From Chloroflexota bacterium (GTDB taxonomy: Bacteria; Chloroflexota; Anaerolineae; B4-G1; SLSP01): a stretch of 6,566 nucleotides of DNA. The stretch lies in the NCBI GenBank assembly GCA_009908585.1, contig JAAAOZ010000137.1:1-6566 (forward strand), written 5' to 3'. Within the stretch, counting starts at the first letter, position 1, and each line of letters opens with the position of its first letter. Below, piece by piece: positions 1 to 5,749 of this stretch. The notes under the pieces were generated by a model. It saw only the letters and a list, made by a program, of their open reading frames with translations. It searched no databases and was not told the DNA's origin. The position numbers were made by a program, and so were the translations under genes.

Positions 1-828
1 GATCCCGGCGATGAGATCATCTTCCCGGAGCCGAGCTTCGTCTCGTACCGGCCCACGGCGATGATGGTGAGCGCGAAGCCTGTAGTCGTGCCCACATCGT
101 GCGACACCGGCTTCCAGATCACGGCGGAGGCGATTGACAAGGTCGTGACGGAGCGCACGAAGGTGCTCTTCTTGGCCTCGCCCAACAACCCCACCGGCAC
201 CGTGATCTCCCGCGAGCGCCTCAACGAGATCGCGGCGGTGGTGAAGAAGCACGACCTGATCGTGATCTCCGACGAGATCTACGATCGCCTGGTCTACGGC
301 GTCGAGCCGACCTGCTTTGCCAGCCTGCCGGGGATGTACGCACGCACAGTCGTCCTCCAGGGATTCTCCAAGGCCTACGCGATGACGGGCTGGCGCGTGG
401 GCTATATCTTGGGGCCGGCGGAATGGGTCGGGCAGATGCGCAAAATCCACCAATCCCTGATCATGTCAGCGCCGACGCCCTCACAGTGGGCGGCGCTGAA
501 GGCGTTAGAGGTCGGCGAACCGTTCGTCGAGGAGATGCGCCAGGCATACAATCGCCGGCGGAAGCTCATCGTCTCCGGCCTGAACGAGATGGGGCTGATG
601 TGCGTGGAGCCGAAAGGCGCGTTCTACGCCTTCCCCGACATCACCTCCACGGGGATGGATGACAACACCTTCGCCGAGCAACTGTTGCAGGAAGAGAGCG
701 TCGCGGTCATTCCGGGCCGCGCGTTCGGCGAGGCGGGCAAGGGCCACGTGCGGATGTCCTACGCTACCGCCTACGATCAGATCGAAGAGGCCCTGGAGCG
801 CATCGGGCACTTTATCCAGCGGCATTGA
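1..828 (+). CDS. Class I/II PLP-dependent aminotransferase, aspartate aminotransferase-like (5' end cut by window)
   Basis: The reading frame is open from base 1 and its N-terminus lies outside the window. The 275 codons present are the large PLP domain and the C-terminal small domain; about 110-120 residues of a usual 390-residue protein are missing. The first codons read DPGDEIIFPEPSF, a fold type I landmark. NNPTGT follows (bases 184-201), then SDEIYD, whose Asp pairs with the PLP pyridine nitrogen. Next is GFSKAYAMTGWRVGY, where Lys at 370-372 should form the Schiff base. Near the end is HVRMSYAT, whose Arg (751-753) should bind the substrate carboxylate. All catalytic positions in the visible part are intact. 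The enzyme should be cytosolic and move an amino group between an amino acid and a 2-oxo acid, usually 2-oxoglutarate/glutamate. Substrate choice (Asp, Ala, aromatic) cannot be read from this fragment. The ATG at 61 is internal, not the start. Confidence 0.95.
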   Translation, partial: DPGDEIIFPEPSFVSYRPTAMMVSAKPVVVPTSCDTGFQITAEAIDKVVTERTKVLFLASPNNPTGTVISRERLNEIAAVVKKHDLIVISDEIYDRLVYGVEPTCFASLPGMYARTVVLQGFSKAYAMTGWRVGYILGPAEWVGQMRKIHQSLIMSAPTPSQWAALKALEVGEPFVEEMRQAYNRRRKLIVSGLNEMGLMCVEPKGAFYAFPDITSTGMDDNTFAEQLLQEESVAVIPGRAFGEAGKGHVRMSYATAYDQIEEALERIGHFIQRH

Positions 829-832
829 TAAT

Positions 833-882
833 GTAGGTCGGAATGGACAGTCCGACCAGGTGGATTGACAATCCACCCTACG
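833..882. repeat. GTAGG/CCTAC-bounded double palindrome, copy 1
   Basis: The unit opens with GTAGG (833-837) and closes with CCTAC (877-881), which are reverse complements. Inside are two hairpins: ggtcgga (836-842) with tccgacc (851-857), and the perfect 9+1+9 palindrome GGTGGATTGACAATCCACC (859-877). The last 24 bases (859-882) recur at 974-997 with four differences. The form is that of a REP-like intergenic element; mobility is not shown. Confidence 0.7.
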
Positions 883-896
883 CCCCAAGTTGGGGC
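882..896. repeat. 15-bp palindrome gccccaa-g-ttggggc
   Basis: A perfect 7+1+7 inverted repeat directly joined to copy 1 of the GTAGG element on its left. It overlaps the start of the dispersed 42-bp element on its right (ggccggc begins at 894). It is not followed by a T-run, so it is not a terminator. Confidence 0.55.
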
Positions 897-962
897 CGGC
901 GTTATTTATCCTCCCAAAGGGGACTCGCCGAGCTACCACGGGCACGGCGGGGACGCCGGCCC
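893..962. repeat. Inverted pair of the 42-bp dispersed element
   Basis: The outer arms gggccggcgt (893-902) and acgccggccc (953-962) are perfect reverse complements. The left part (894 to about 938) matches 3937-3978, including ggccggcgtt, tttatcctccc and a gga...cgccg segment, with a few substitutions and small gaps. The right part (941-961) is ggcacggcgggg joined to acgccggcc, which equals the reverse complement of both ends of the 3937 copy with about 21 central bases missing. This looks like one forward, diverged copy next to one inverted, internally deleted copy. Confidence 0.6.
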
Positions 963-973
963 GAACAATAACA

Positions 974-997
974 AGCGGATTGCCAATCCGCCCTACG
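974..997. repeat. GGATTG palindrome with CCCTACG tail, copy 2
   Basis: A perfect 8+1+8 palindrome at 975-991 is followed by cctacg. It aligns to 859-882 over 24 bases with differences at unit positions 1, 3, 10 and 17. Positions 3 and 17 face each other in the stem and change together (T:A in copy 1, C:G in copy 2), so pairing is kept. The left GTAGG half seen in copy 1 is absent. It ends 27 bases before the gatB start codon, upstream of the ribosome binding site. Confidence 0.7.
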
Positions 998-1012
998 TTT
1001 CGAGGAAATTTT

Positions 1013-1024
1013 TGAGGAGATTAT
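1013..1024 (+). promoter_or_regulatory. gatB ribosome binding site
   Basis: AGGAG at 1015-1019 lies five bases before the ATG at 1025, which fixes the gatB start. The first codons then read MEYEAVIGLEVH, the normal GatB N-terminus. Confidence 0.85.
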
Positions 1025-2488
1025 ATGGAATATGAAGCGGTCATAGGCCTGGAAGTTCACGCGCAGATTCACACGCACTCGAAGATGTTCTGCAGCTGTC
1101 CGGTCAAGCCGGACACGGGCAACCTCGAGCCAAATACCTACGTCTGCCCGATCTGTCTGGCATTGCCGGGCACGCTGCCCGTCACCAATCGGCACGCCGT
1201 CGAGATGGGTATGTTGGCAGGGCTGGCGCTCAACTGCACCATCAACCCCGTCAACGTCTTTTCCCGCAAATCCTACTTCTACCCGGATCTGCCCAAGGGA
1301 TACCAAATCTCGCAGTACGATCTCCCGCTGGCCGTCAACGGCTACCTGGAAGTCGAGGTGGAGGGTGAGCGACGCAAGATCGGCGTGCACCGGGCGCATC
1401 TGGAGGAGGACACCGGCAAGCTCTACCACATGGAGGATGGGAGCGTGATGGTGGACTTCAACCGCGCCGGCGTGCCGCTGCTCGAGATCGTCAGCGAGCC
1501 GGATATGCACTCCGTGGCGGAGGTGCAGGCCTACGCGACGGCGCTGCACGAGGTGCTGGTCTACTTGGGCATCAACTCCGGCGATATGGAGAAGGGCGTG
1601 ATGCGCTTCGAGGCCAACGTCAGCGTGCGGCCCCAGGGCCAGGAGGAACTGGGCACGCGCACGGAGATCAAGAACCTCAACTCGTTCCGCGCCCTGACGC
1701 GCGGCGTCGCCTACGAGATCGAGCGCCAGATCGAGGTCGTGGAGGCCGGCGGCGCCATCCTGCAACAGACGATGGGCTGGGACGAGAGCGAGGAGCGCAC
1801 CTATCCCCAGCGGAGCAAGGAATTCGCGCACGACTATCGCTACTTCCCAGAGCCGGACATCCCGCCGCTGGAGATCGAGACAGCGTGGATCGAGCAGGTG
1901 CAGGCGCAGGTGCCGGAGCTACCGCTGGCGAAGAAGCGCCGGCTGATCGCGACCTACGACATCCGCCCCTACGATGCGAATCTGCTGGTCAGCACGCAGG
2001 CCATCGCCAACTACTTCGAGACCGCGGCGGAGCAAGCGCGCGAAGCAAGCATCGCGCCGCAGGAGGTCGCCAATTGGATCACCGGCGAGCTGTTCCGGCT
2101 GATGAACGAGAGCGGCCAGGAGATCACCGAGTTGAGCGTCACGCCGGAGAAGTTGATCGATCTGATCAAACTGCGCGAAGCGGGCACCGTCAGCGTGACG
2201 GCGGCCAAGCAGGTGTTGAGCGAAATCTTCGAGACCGGCGAGGAACCCAAGGAGGCCGTCGAGCGCCTGGGGCTGGTACAAATCTCCGATACGGACGCGC
2301 TCGCCAGCGTGGTACAGAAAGTCGTCGCGGAGAATCCCACGCAGGTGGGACAATACCTGGAAGGAAAAACCCAGGTCATCGGGTGGTTCATCGGGCAGGT
2401 GATGAAAGCCACGCGCGGCAAGGCAAACCCGCAGACGGCACGCGAGTTATTACAACACGAACTGGAACAAGCACGCTCTGAAGCGTGA
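1025..2488 (+). CDS. gatB: Asp-tRNA(Asn)/Glu-tRNA(Gln) amidotransferase subunit B
   Basis: 487 residues, the usual length for GatB. In the GatCAB complex this cytosolic subunit binds mischarged Glu-tRNA(Gln) or Asp-tRNA(Asn) and activates the side-chain carboxylate with ATP, so that ammonia released from glutamine by GatA can amidate it. The cradle domain (about 1-290) carries AVIGLEVHAQ (Glu10, His12), HLEEDTGK (125-132), VDFNRAGVPLLEIVSEPD (143-160), GDMEKGVMRFEANVS (186-200) and GTRTEIKNLNSF (210-221). Cys23, Cys25, Cys41 and Cys44 form a CxC...CPxC set fitting the GatB zinc site. DYRYFPEPDIPPL (270-282) follows. The rest is the helical linker and the GatB/YqeY tail domain (about 335-487), with NPTQV and GWFIGQVMKATRGKANP, which contacts tRNA. 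No frameshift or missing motif was seen. gatA and gatC are not in the window. The glutamate dehydrogenase gene starts 52 bp downstream. Confidence 0.98.
   Translation: MEYEAVIGLEVHAQIHTHSKMFCSCPVKPDTGNLEPNTYVCPICLALPGTLPVTNRHAVEMGMLAGLALNCTINPVNVFSRKSYFYPDLPKGYQISQYDLPLAVNGYLEVEVEGERRKIGVHRAHLEEDTGKLYHMEDGSVMVDFNRAGVPLLEIVSEPDMHSVAEVQAYATALHEVLVYLGINSGDMEKGVMRFEANVSVRPQGQEELGTRTEIKNLNSFRALTRGVAYEIERQIEVVEAGGAILQQTMGWDESEERTYPQRSKEFAHDYRYFPEPDIPPLEIETAWIEQVQAQVPELPLAKKRRLIATYDIRPYDANLLVSTQAIANYFETAAEQAREASIAPQEVANWITGELFRLMNESGQEITELSVTPEKLIDLIKLREAGTVSVTAAKQVLSEIFETGEEPKEAVERLGLVQISDTDALASVVQKVVAENPTQVGQYLEGKTQVIGWFIGQVMKATRGKANPQTARELLQHELEQARSEA
2472..2487 (+). other. Short hairpin across the gatB stop codon
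   Basis: cacgct (2472-2477) and agcgtg (2482-2487) form a 6-bp stem with a 4-base loop. It covers most of the TGA stop codon (2486-2488). No T-run follows, so it is a poor terminator. It may be chance or may affect stability of the message between gatB and the next gene. Confidence 0.3.
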
Positions 2489-2521
2489 GTTTGAGATATC
2501 ACTTTACTCTTAAAGTTAGAT

Positions 2522-2540
2522 AAAGGAGATAGTTATAGTA
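2522..2540 (+). promoter_or_regulatory. Glutamate dehydrogenase ribosome binding site
   Basis: AAAGGAGAT at 2522-2530 is a strong Shine-Dalgarno match. The ATG at 2541 is 12 bases past the AGGAG core, a little longer than typical. No nearer in-frame start exists, and the following residues fit the family N-terminus. Confidence 0.75.
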
Positions 2541-3827
2541 ATGAGCGAAAAAATAAATCCGTTCAAGATGGCTCAACAGCAGTTTGACGAAGTCGCCGAG
2601 CAAATGGGGTTGGAGAAGGCCGTTCGCGATATGCTGCGCTGGCCCATGCGCCAATTCAAGTTCCAGCTTCCCGTTCGGATGGACGACGGCTCAATCAAGG
2701 TGTTTTTTGGCTTCCGCGTGCAACACAACGACGCGCGTGGCCCGGCCAAGGGCGGCATTCGCTTCGCGGCCAACGAGACCGTGGATACCGTCAAGGCGCT
2801 GGCCACGTGGATGACGTGGAAGTGCGCCGTGGCGGATATTCCGCTGGGCGGCGGCAAGGGCGGCGCCGTGGTCGACCCCGCGACGCTTTCCACGGGCGAG
2901 AAGGAGCGCCTCTGCCGCGAGTGGATCGACGCGGTGTGGAAGAACTTAGGCCCGCGCAACGATGTGCCCGCGCCCGATGTCGGCACCACGGCGCAGATGA
3001 TGGGCTGGATGATGGACGAGTACTCGAAGTTACGCGGGGAATATGTGCCCGGCGTGATCACGGGCAAGCCCGTCGGCGGGGGAGGATCGCGAGGGCGCAC
3101 CGCCGCGACCGGATTTGGCGTGGTGGTCACCATCCGCGAGGCGATGAAACATCTGGACATCGATCCTCGTGGGCAGACGGCCTCCATCCAGGGCTTCGGT
3201 AACGTGGCCCAATACGCGGCCCGCACCTTCATCGAGATGTTAGGCGGCAAGGTCATCTGCGTCTCCTGCTGGGATAACAACGACAAGACGGCTTACACCT
3301 ACACAAAGATGGATGGGATCGACCCGTACTTCTTGCAAGGCATCACCGATGAGTACGGCACAATCAATCGGGAGGAAGCTGAGAGCGCGGGCTATCTGGT
3401 CGAAGATGGCGATGCGTGGCTCTACAAAGATGTCGATGTGCTGATCCCCGCCGCCGTCGAGGGCGTCATCACGGGCGAGAACGTGGAGAACGTCAGCGAG
3501 GAAGTCAAGATCTTAGCCGAGGGCGCCAACGGCCCCACCACCTTAGAGGCCGACGCTGTCTTCAAGGAGCGCGGCACCTTCGTCATCCCCGACTTCCTCT
3601 GCAACGCCGGCGGCGTCACCTGCTCCTACTTCGAGCAGGTCCAGAACGATATGAACTACTACTGGACCGAAGAGGAAGTTTTGGACAAACTGGATCACAA
3701 CATGGCCCAGGCGTTCAACAGCGTCTTGGAAACCGCCCTAGAGAAAGGTCTCTACATGCGAGATGCGGCCTACTGGGTCGCCATCGCCAGGGTCGAGAAG
3801 GCGATGCGCCTGCGCGGCTGGGTGTAG
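2541..3827 (+). CDS. Glu/Leu/Phe/Val dehydrogenase family protein, probably glutamate dehydrogenase
   Basis: 428 residues, the length of the hexameric 45-50 kDa glutamate dehydrogenases, which reversibly deaminate L-glutamate to 2-oxoglutarate and ammonia with NAD(P). In the substrate domain (about 1-185), QHNDARGPAKGGIRF places Lys70, MTWKCAVADIPLGGGKGG places Lys94 and catalytic Lys106, and PAPDVGT places Asp146; all four expected active-site residues are present. GRTAATGFGV (185-194) leads into the Rossmann domain with the dinucleotide motif IQGFGNVA (216-223). PDFLCNAGGVTCSYFE (350-365) is the conserved return segment. After the second Rossmann strand the chain reads VSCWDNNDK, not the more usual VSDS type, so NAD versus NADP preference cannot be assigned simply. 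The gene follows gatB closely and may share its transcript; no convincing promoter is seen in the 52-bp gap. A terminator follows at 3867. A leucine or phenylalanine dehydrogenase is less likely given the length and motifs. Confidence 0.93.
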   Translation: MSEKINPFKMAQQQFDEVAEQMGLEKAVRDMLRWPMRQFKFQLPVRMDDGSIKVFFGFRVQHNDARGPAKGGIRFAANETVDTVKALATWMTWKCAVADIPLGGGKGGAVVDPATLSTGEKERLCREWIDAVWKNLGPRNDVPAPDVGTTAQMMGWMMDEYSKLRGEYVPGVITGKPVGGGGSRGRTAATGFGVVVTIREAMKHLDIDPRGQTASIQGFGNVAQYAARTFIEMLGGKVICVSCWDNNDKTAYTYTKMDGIDPYFLQGITDEYGTINREEAESAGYLVEDGDAWLYKDVDVLIPAAVEGVITGENVENVSEEVKILAEGANGPTTLEADAVFKERGTFVIPDFLCNAGGVTCSYFEQVQNDMNYYWTEEEVLDKLDHNMAQAFNSVLETALEKGLYMRDAAYWVAIARVEKAMRLRGWV

Positions 3828-3866
3828 GTCCATTCGGCTCGACGCAGACAAACCAGACGAACAACA

Positions 3867-3898
3867 GGCCCTCATCCACAAGATGGGGGCCGCTTTTT
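3867..3898 (+). terminator. Rho-independent terminator after glutamate dehydrogenase, probably bidirectional
   Basis: ggccctcat (3867-3875) pairs with atgggggcc (3883-3891) over nine positions, one a G-U wobble, around a 7-base loop. It is followed by gc and five T residues (3894-3898). On the opposite strand the hairpin is followed by TGTTGTTCGTC, also T-rich. It could therefore end the leftward transcript of the membrane-protein gene, which stops at 4003. The site lies between two convergent genes, as expected for a shared terminator. Confidence 0.85.
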
Positions 3899-3936
3899 GC
3901 GTAACACTAGCACGCGAAAAATCACTAAGATGTTAT

Positions 3937-3978
3937 GGCCGGCGTTTTTTATCCTCCCGGAGAGGACCCCGCCGTGCC
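3937..3978. repeat. 42-bp dispersed element, best-defined copy
   Basis: Begins ggccggcgttttttatcctc and ends ccccgccgtgcc. The same element is found diverged at 894-938 and as an inverted, internally deleted copy at 941-961. A weak relic near 4306-4335 shares gttatggcc and a T-rich ttatc stretch. It lies between the terminator of the + genes and the stop codon of the - strand membrane-protein gene. The 894 and 3937 copies are direct repeats flanking gatB and the dehydrogenase gene, about 3 kb apart. Confidence 0.6.
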
Positions 3979-4002
3979 AACAAGAGCACTCGATAAAGCT
4001 CG

Positions 4003-4236
4003 TCATTCCTCTTGCACAATCCGTTCCATAATGTGCAGCACAAGCCAGATCAAGAGGAGCGCTCCCGCGCCCGGCAGGAGACAGAGCCAGCCGGTGAGAA
4101 CGGACGGCCAACCATAGACCACGCCGATCACCACGCTTCCGCCGACGAGCAACATCAAAATCACTGCGATGATGAAGGTACGCTCGCTCTGCCGGCGGTG
4201 CCGACGCCGATCAAATGAGTTTTTGGAATCTGACAT
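4003..4236 (-). CDS. Small two-helix membrane protein of unknown function
   Basis: 77 residues from the ATG at 4236-4234. GGAGA (4244-4248) lies seven bases upstream, a well-placed ribosome binding site, so this start is preferred over a more upstream ATG at 4338 that has no such signal and would read through the hairpin. The protein starts with a polar, strongly basic stretch (DRRRHRRQSER, residues 9-19). A first hydrophobic segment follows (about 21-41), a short turn with GWPS, a second hydrophobic segment (about 46-69), and an acidic end (ERIVQEE). By the positive-inside rule both ends should face the cytoplasm. I recognise no family. It is co-directional with the baeRF-like gene, 139 bp downstream of its stop, and may be on the same transcript. 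The opposite strand is also open here but gives a low-complexity polar peptide, as expected for antisense of a hydrophobic protein. Confidence 0.75.
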   Translation of the reverse strand: MSDSKNSFDRRRHRRQSERTFIIAVILMLLVGGSVVIGVVYGWPSVLTGWLCLLPGAGALLLIWLVLHIMERIVQEE

Positions 4237-4257
4237 CTCGCTATCTCCAAATAATGC

Positions 4258-4290
4258 GCCCCCCTGCACCGTAAGCAGGGGGGCTTTTTT
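4258..4290 (+). terminator. Perfect rho-independent terminator on the + strand
   Basis: gcccccctgc (4258-4267) and gcaggggggc (4275-4284) form a perfect, very GC-rich 10-bp stem with a 7-base loop (accgtaa). Six T residues follow (4285-4290). By structure it is one of the clearest sites in the window, and it reads rightward. No + strand gene lies between the terminator at 3867 and this one. On the - strand the same hairpin sits 22 bases before the membrane-protein start codon and is followed only by GCATTATTT, a weak U-tract. Confidence 0.85.
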
Positions 4291-4305
4291 CTCAGAAGTT
4301 ACCCG

Positions 4306-4335
4306 GTTATGGCCAGCAATTTCTTTATCGGGCCA
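4306..4335. repeat. Possible relic of the 42-bp element
   Basis: gttatggcc (4306-4314) is identical to 3932-3940. It is followed by a purine-GC-purine step, a T-rich run and ttatc, as in the 3937 copy, but the rest does not align. The tggcc/ggcca ends (4310-4314, 4331-4335) can pair. The match is short and may be chance. Confidence 0.3.
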
Positions 4336-4375
4336 CAAACAGTTTGACGATCAGGGATAACCCTCTCTGGTTCCT

Positions 4376-5485
4376 CTAGTAACGCAACAACGCCCCGATG
4401 CACGCCCCTTCCGGCATCATCTCGTTATCCACCACCTCGACGCCGCCGCCCTTATCCACCGTCTGCGTGACGACCGCCTCGACAGCATCGGGAATCTCCT
4501 CGAATTCTCCGCCGCAGAAGACGCAACTATCCAGCTCCTGCGTCGTGAGATAACCACATCCCTGGCAACGATACCCCGGCTGATGATAATCGCGCTCCAC
4601 GACTAGCACCTGTACCCGCCCGTTATATGCCACGCTGAGCGTCTCATCCAAACCGAGGACGCCGTTCTGGCCCTTGGAGGCCGCCGTTTGGACAGCTTCC
4701 ACCACATGCTGATGGCGCTGATCGGCCAACTCATGCAGAATCTCAAACGACTTCTCGCGAATTTCGACATCACTGGCATCCATATTCGCCACGAAAGAGT
4801 CAACCAAGATCTCCGTGAGTGGATTGGGGAGAACTTCCTGGAATTTGGGGAGGACATGCTCGGCGCCAGCGACCAACAGACGATGGGGTTTGTGTTTGCG
4901 GCAGAAGGAGACCAAAGCTTGCGCCGTATCTTTCAAGTTACGCTGAACTAATTCGGCCTCGCGACGTCCTGAAGCTGGCGCGCCGCCACGCATCCCTACC
5001 ACAGAAGAACCGCCTCCCTTGCGGGTGCGATGAATATCCTCACCGACCGTGCCCTCTTGATCCGTCAACTCGCCCATCTGGAACAAGAAGAACCGCCCGC
5101 CTTGACGATCCACCAGCGAGACAACGTACCGTCCGTATAGGCCATCGATCTCAACCAAGGGGGAGATATAGGGTTTGCGGGAGACCGTCACGCCGGAGCG
5201 CACGGGGACAGCCAAGGAGTAAACACGCCAAATATCTTCTGCTTGCCGGGAAAAGATCACCAATCCCCGCCCGGACCAATCATATTCCAGATCGACATAG
5301 CGCTTCACGGCTTCAAGATCCTCGGGATTCCCCTCGTCGGCGACTTCTTTCAGCATCTCGCGCAATCGCAACTTATAGCGATCGGTATTCTGCTGTTGCG
5401 TGGGATCCACGTCCAGATAGATACTCAGGACGGGACCTTCTGCTTCGATAGCGGCCAATTCTTTCAGCGATTTTTCGTCAAACAT
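4376..5485 (-). CDS. Bacterial archaeo-eukaryotic release factor 1-like protein (baeRF type) with zinc ribbon
   Basis: 369 residues from the ATG at 5485-5483, which has AAAGGAT (5493-5499) eight bases upstream; an in-frame GTG 11 codons earlier lacks such a site. The layout follows archaeal/eukaryotic eRF1. The N-terminal domain (about 8-115) starts with GPVLSIYLDVDP. The middle domain (about 116-225) has a glycine-rich loop, KGGGSSVVGMRGGAPASGRRE (156-176), then a long helix and LLVAGAEHVLPKFQEVLP (203-220), like the eRF1 'AGP...K..F...LP' segment. The C-terminal domain (about 226-369) carries a CxxC-10-CxxC zinc ribbon (Cys307, 310, 321, 324) and ends IGALLRY, close to the aRF1 end 'GGIAAILRY'. 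Known baeRF proteins are predicted to act at the ribosome in rescue or termination, mostly from sequence. I place it tentatively near baeRF family 10. A canonical GGQ is absent; RGGA stands at that point. The exact family and any hydrolase activity are uncertain. Confidence 0.8.
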   Translation of the reverse strand: MFDEKSLKELAAIEAEGPVLSIYLDVDPTQQQNTDRYKLRLREMLKEVADEGNPEDLEAVKRYVDLEYDWSGRGLVIFSRQAEDIWRVYSLAVPVRSGVTVSRKPYISPLVEIDGLYGRYVVSLVDRQGGRFFLFQMGELTDQEGTVGEDIHRTRKGGGSSVVGMRGGAPASGRREAELVQRNLKDTAQALVSFCRKHKPHRLLVAGAEHVLPKFQEVLPNPLTEILVDSFVANMDASDVEIREKSFEILHELADQRHQHVVEAVQTAASKGQNGVLGLDETLSVAYNGRVQVLVVERDYHQPGYRCQGCGYLTTQELDSCVFCGGEFEEIPDAVEAVVTQTVDKGGGVEVVDNEMMPEGACIGALLRY

Positions 5486-5749
5486 AGTTTTTATCCTTTC
5501 ACCAAGTGGACTAAACACATGTCATGTATGGTAGACAGTGCAAGCAGATTGTTACTGCCCACAGAGTTCCATTATCTTCCCTGCCTATCATCTTCCGGTA
5601 AAATGGTTCCCTGTCCATCGGATGTCAAGCGGATAGTTAGCCATTTTCCTGACTTTTCCTGTGTCGCCATCACCTCCTTCACAACGTCAGAAAACGATAG
5701 ATCGGCATCCGTAAGGTGATGCTATATTCGTAAGCGAGAGGTTGCTGAT

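Larger units (their letters stand above)
829..1024. other. Repeat-rich intergenic region before gatB
   Basis: This 196-bp gap has no plausible gene. It is almost filled by inverted repeats: an imperfect hairpin (836-857), two related GGATTG palindromes (859-877 and 975-991), a gccccaa/ttggggc palindrome (882-896), and a 10-bp inverted repeat (893-902 with 953-962) enclosing a dispersed repeat found again at 3937. No clear -35/-10 pair for gatB was found. The aminotransferase may lose some transcription here, but no hairpin is followed by a T-run, so no terminator is called. Confidence 0.7.

Noticed and set aside
902..1831. A 309-codon open frame on the - strand
   Set aside because: It lies almost wholly antisense to gatB, whose motifs are complete. 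Its His/Leu/Val-rich, low-information product is typical of the opposite strand of a GC-rich gene.
2573..3286. A 237-codon open frame on the - strand within the dehydrogenase gene
   Set aside because: It is antisense to an intact glutamate dehydrogenase. Its composition is Ser/Pro/Thr-rich with no recognisable motif.
4237..4338. Upstream ATG (4338) extending the small membrane protein by 34 residues
   Set aside because: The extension would translate the terminator-like hairpin and repeat-like sequence. The internal ATG at 4236 has a well-spaced GGAGA.
5486..5518. Upstream GTG start (5518) for the baeRF-like gene
   Set aside because: No ribosome binding site precedes it. The ATG at 5485 has AAAGGAT at good spacing and gives a family-like N-terminus.
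5600..5628. Second TTGACA on the - strand as a promoter nearer the baeRF-like gene
   Set aside because: Only CATTTT or poorer hexamers occur at 16-18 bases, so there is no acceptable -10 box.
5669..5679. Possible 16S rRNA 3' end, because the + strand reads ATCACCTCCTT
   Set aside because: Only these 11 bases match the 16S tail. The flanking sequence does not, and no other rRNA helix is present.
4819..5719. Long + strand open frames opposite the baeRF-like gene
   Set aside because: The - strand product has recognisable eRF1-like segments and a zinc ribbon; the + strand products are Arg/Pro-rich antisense translations.
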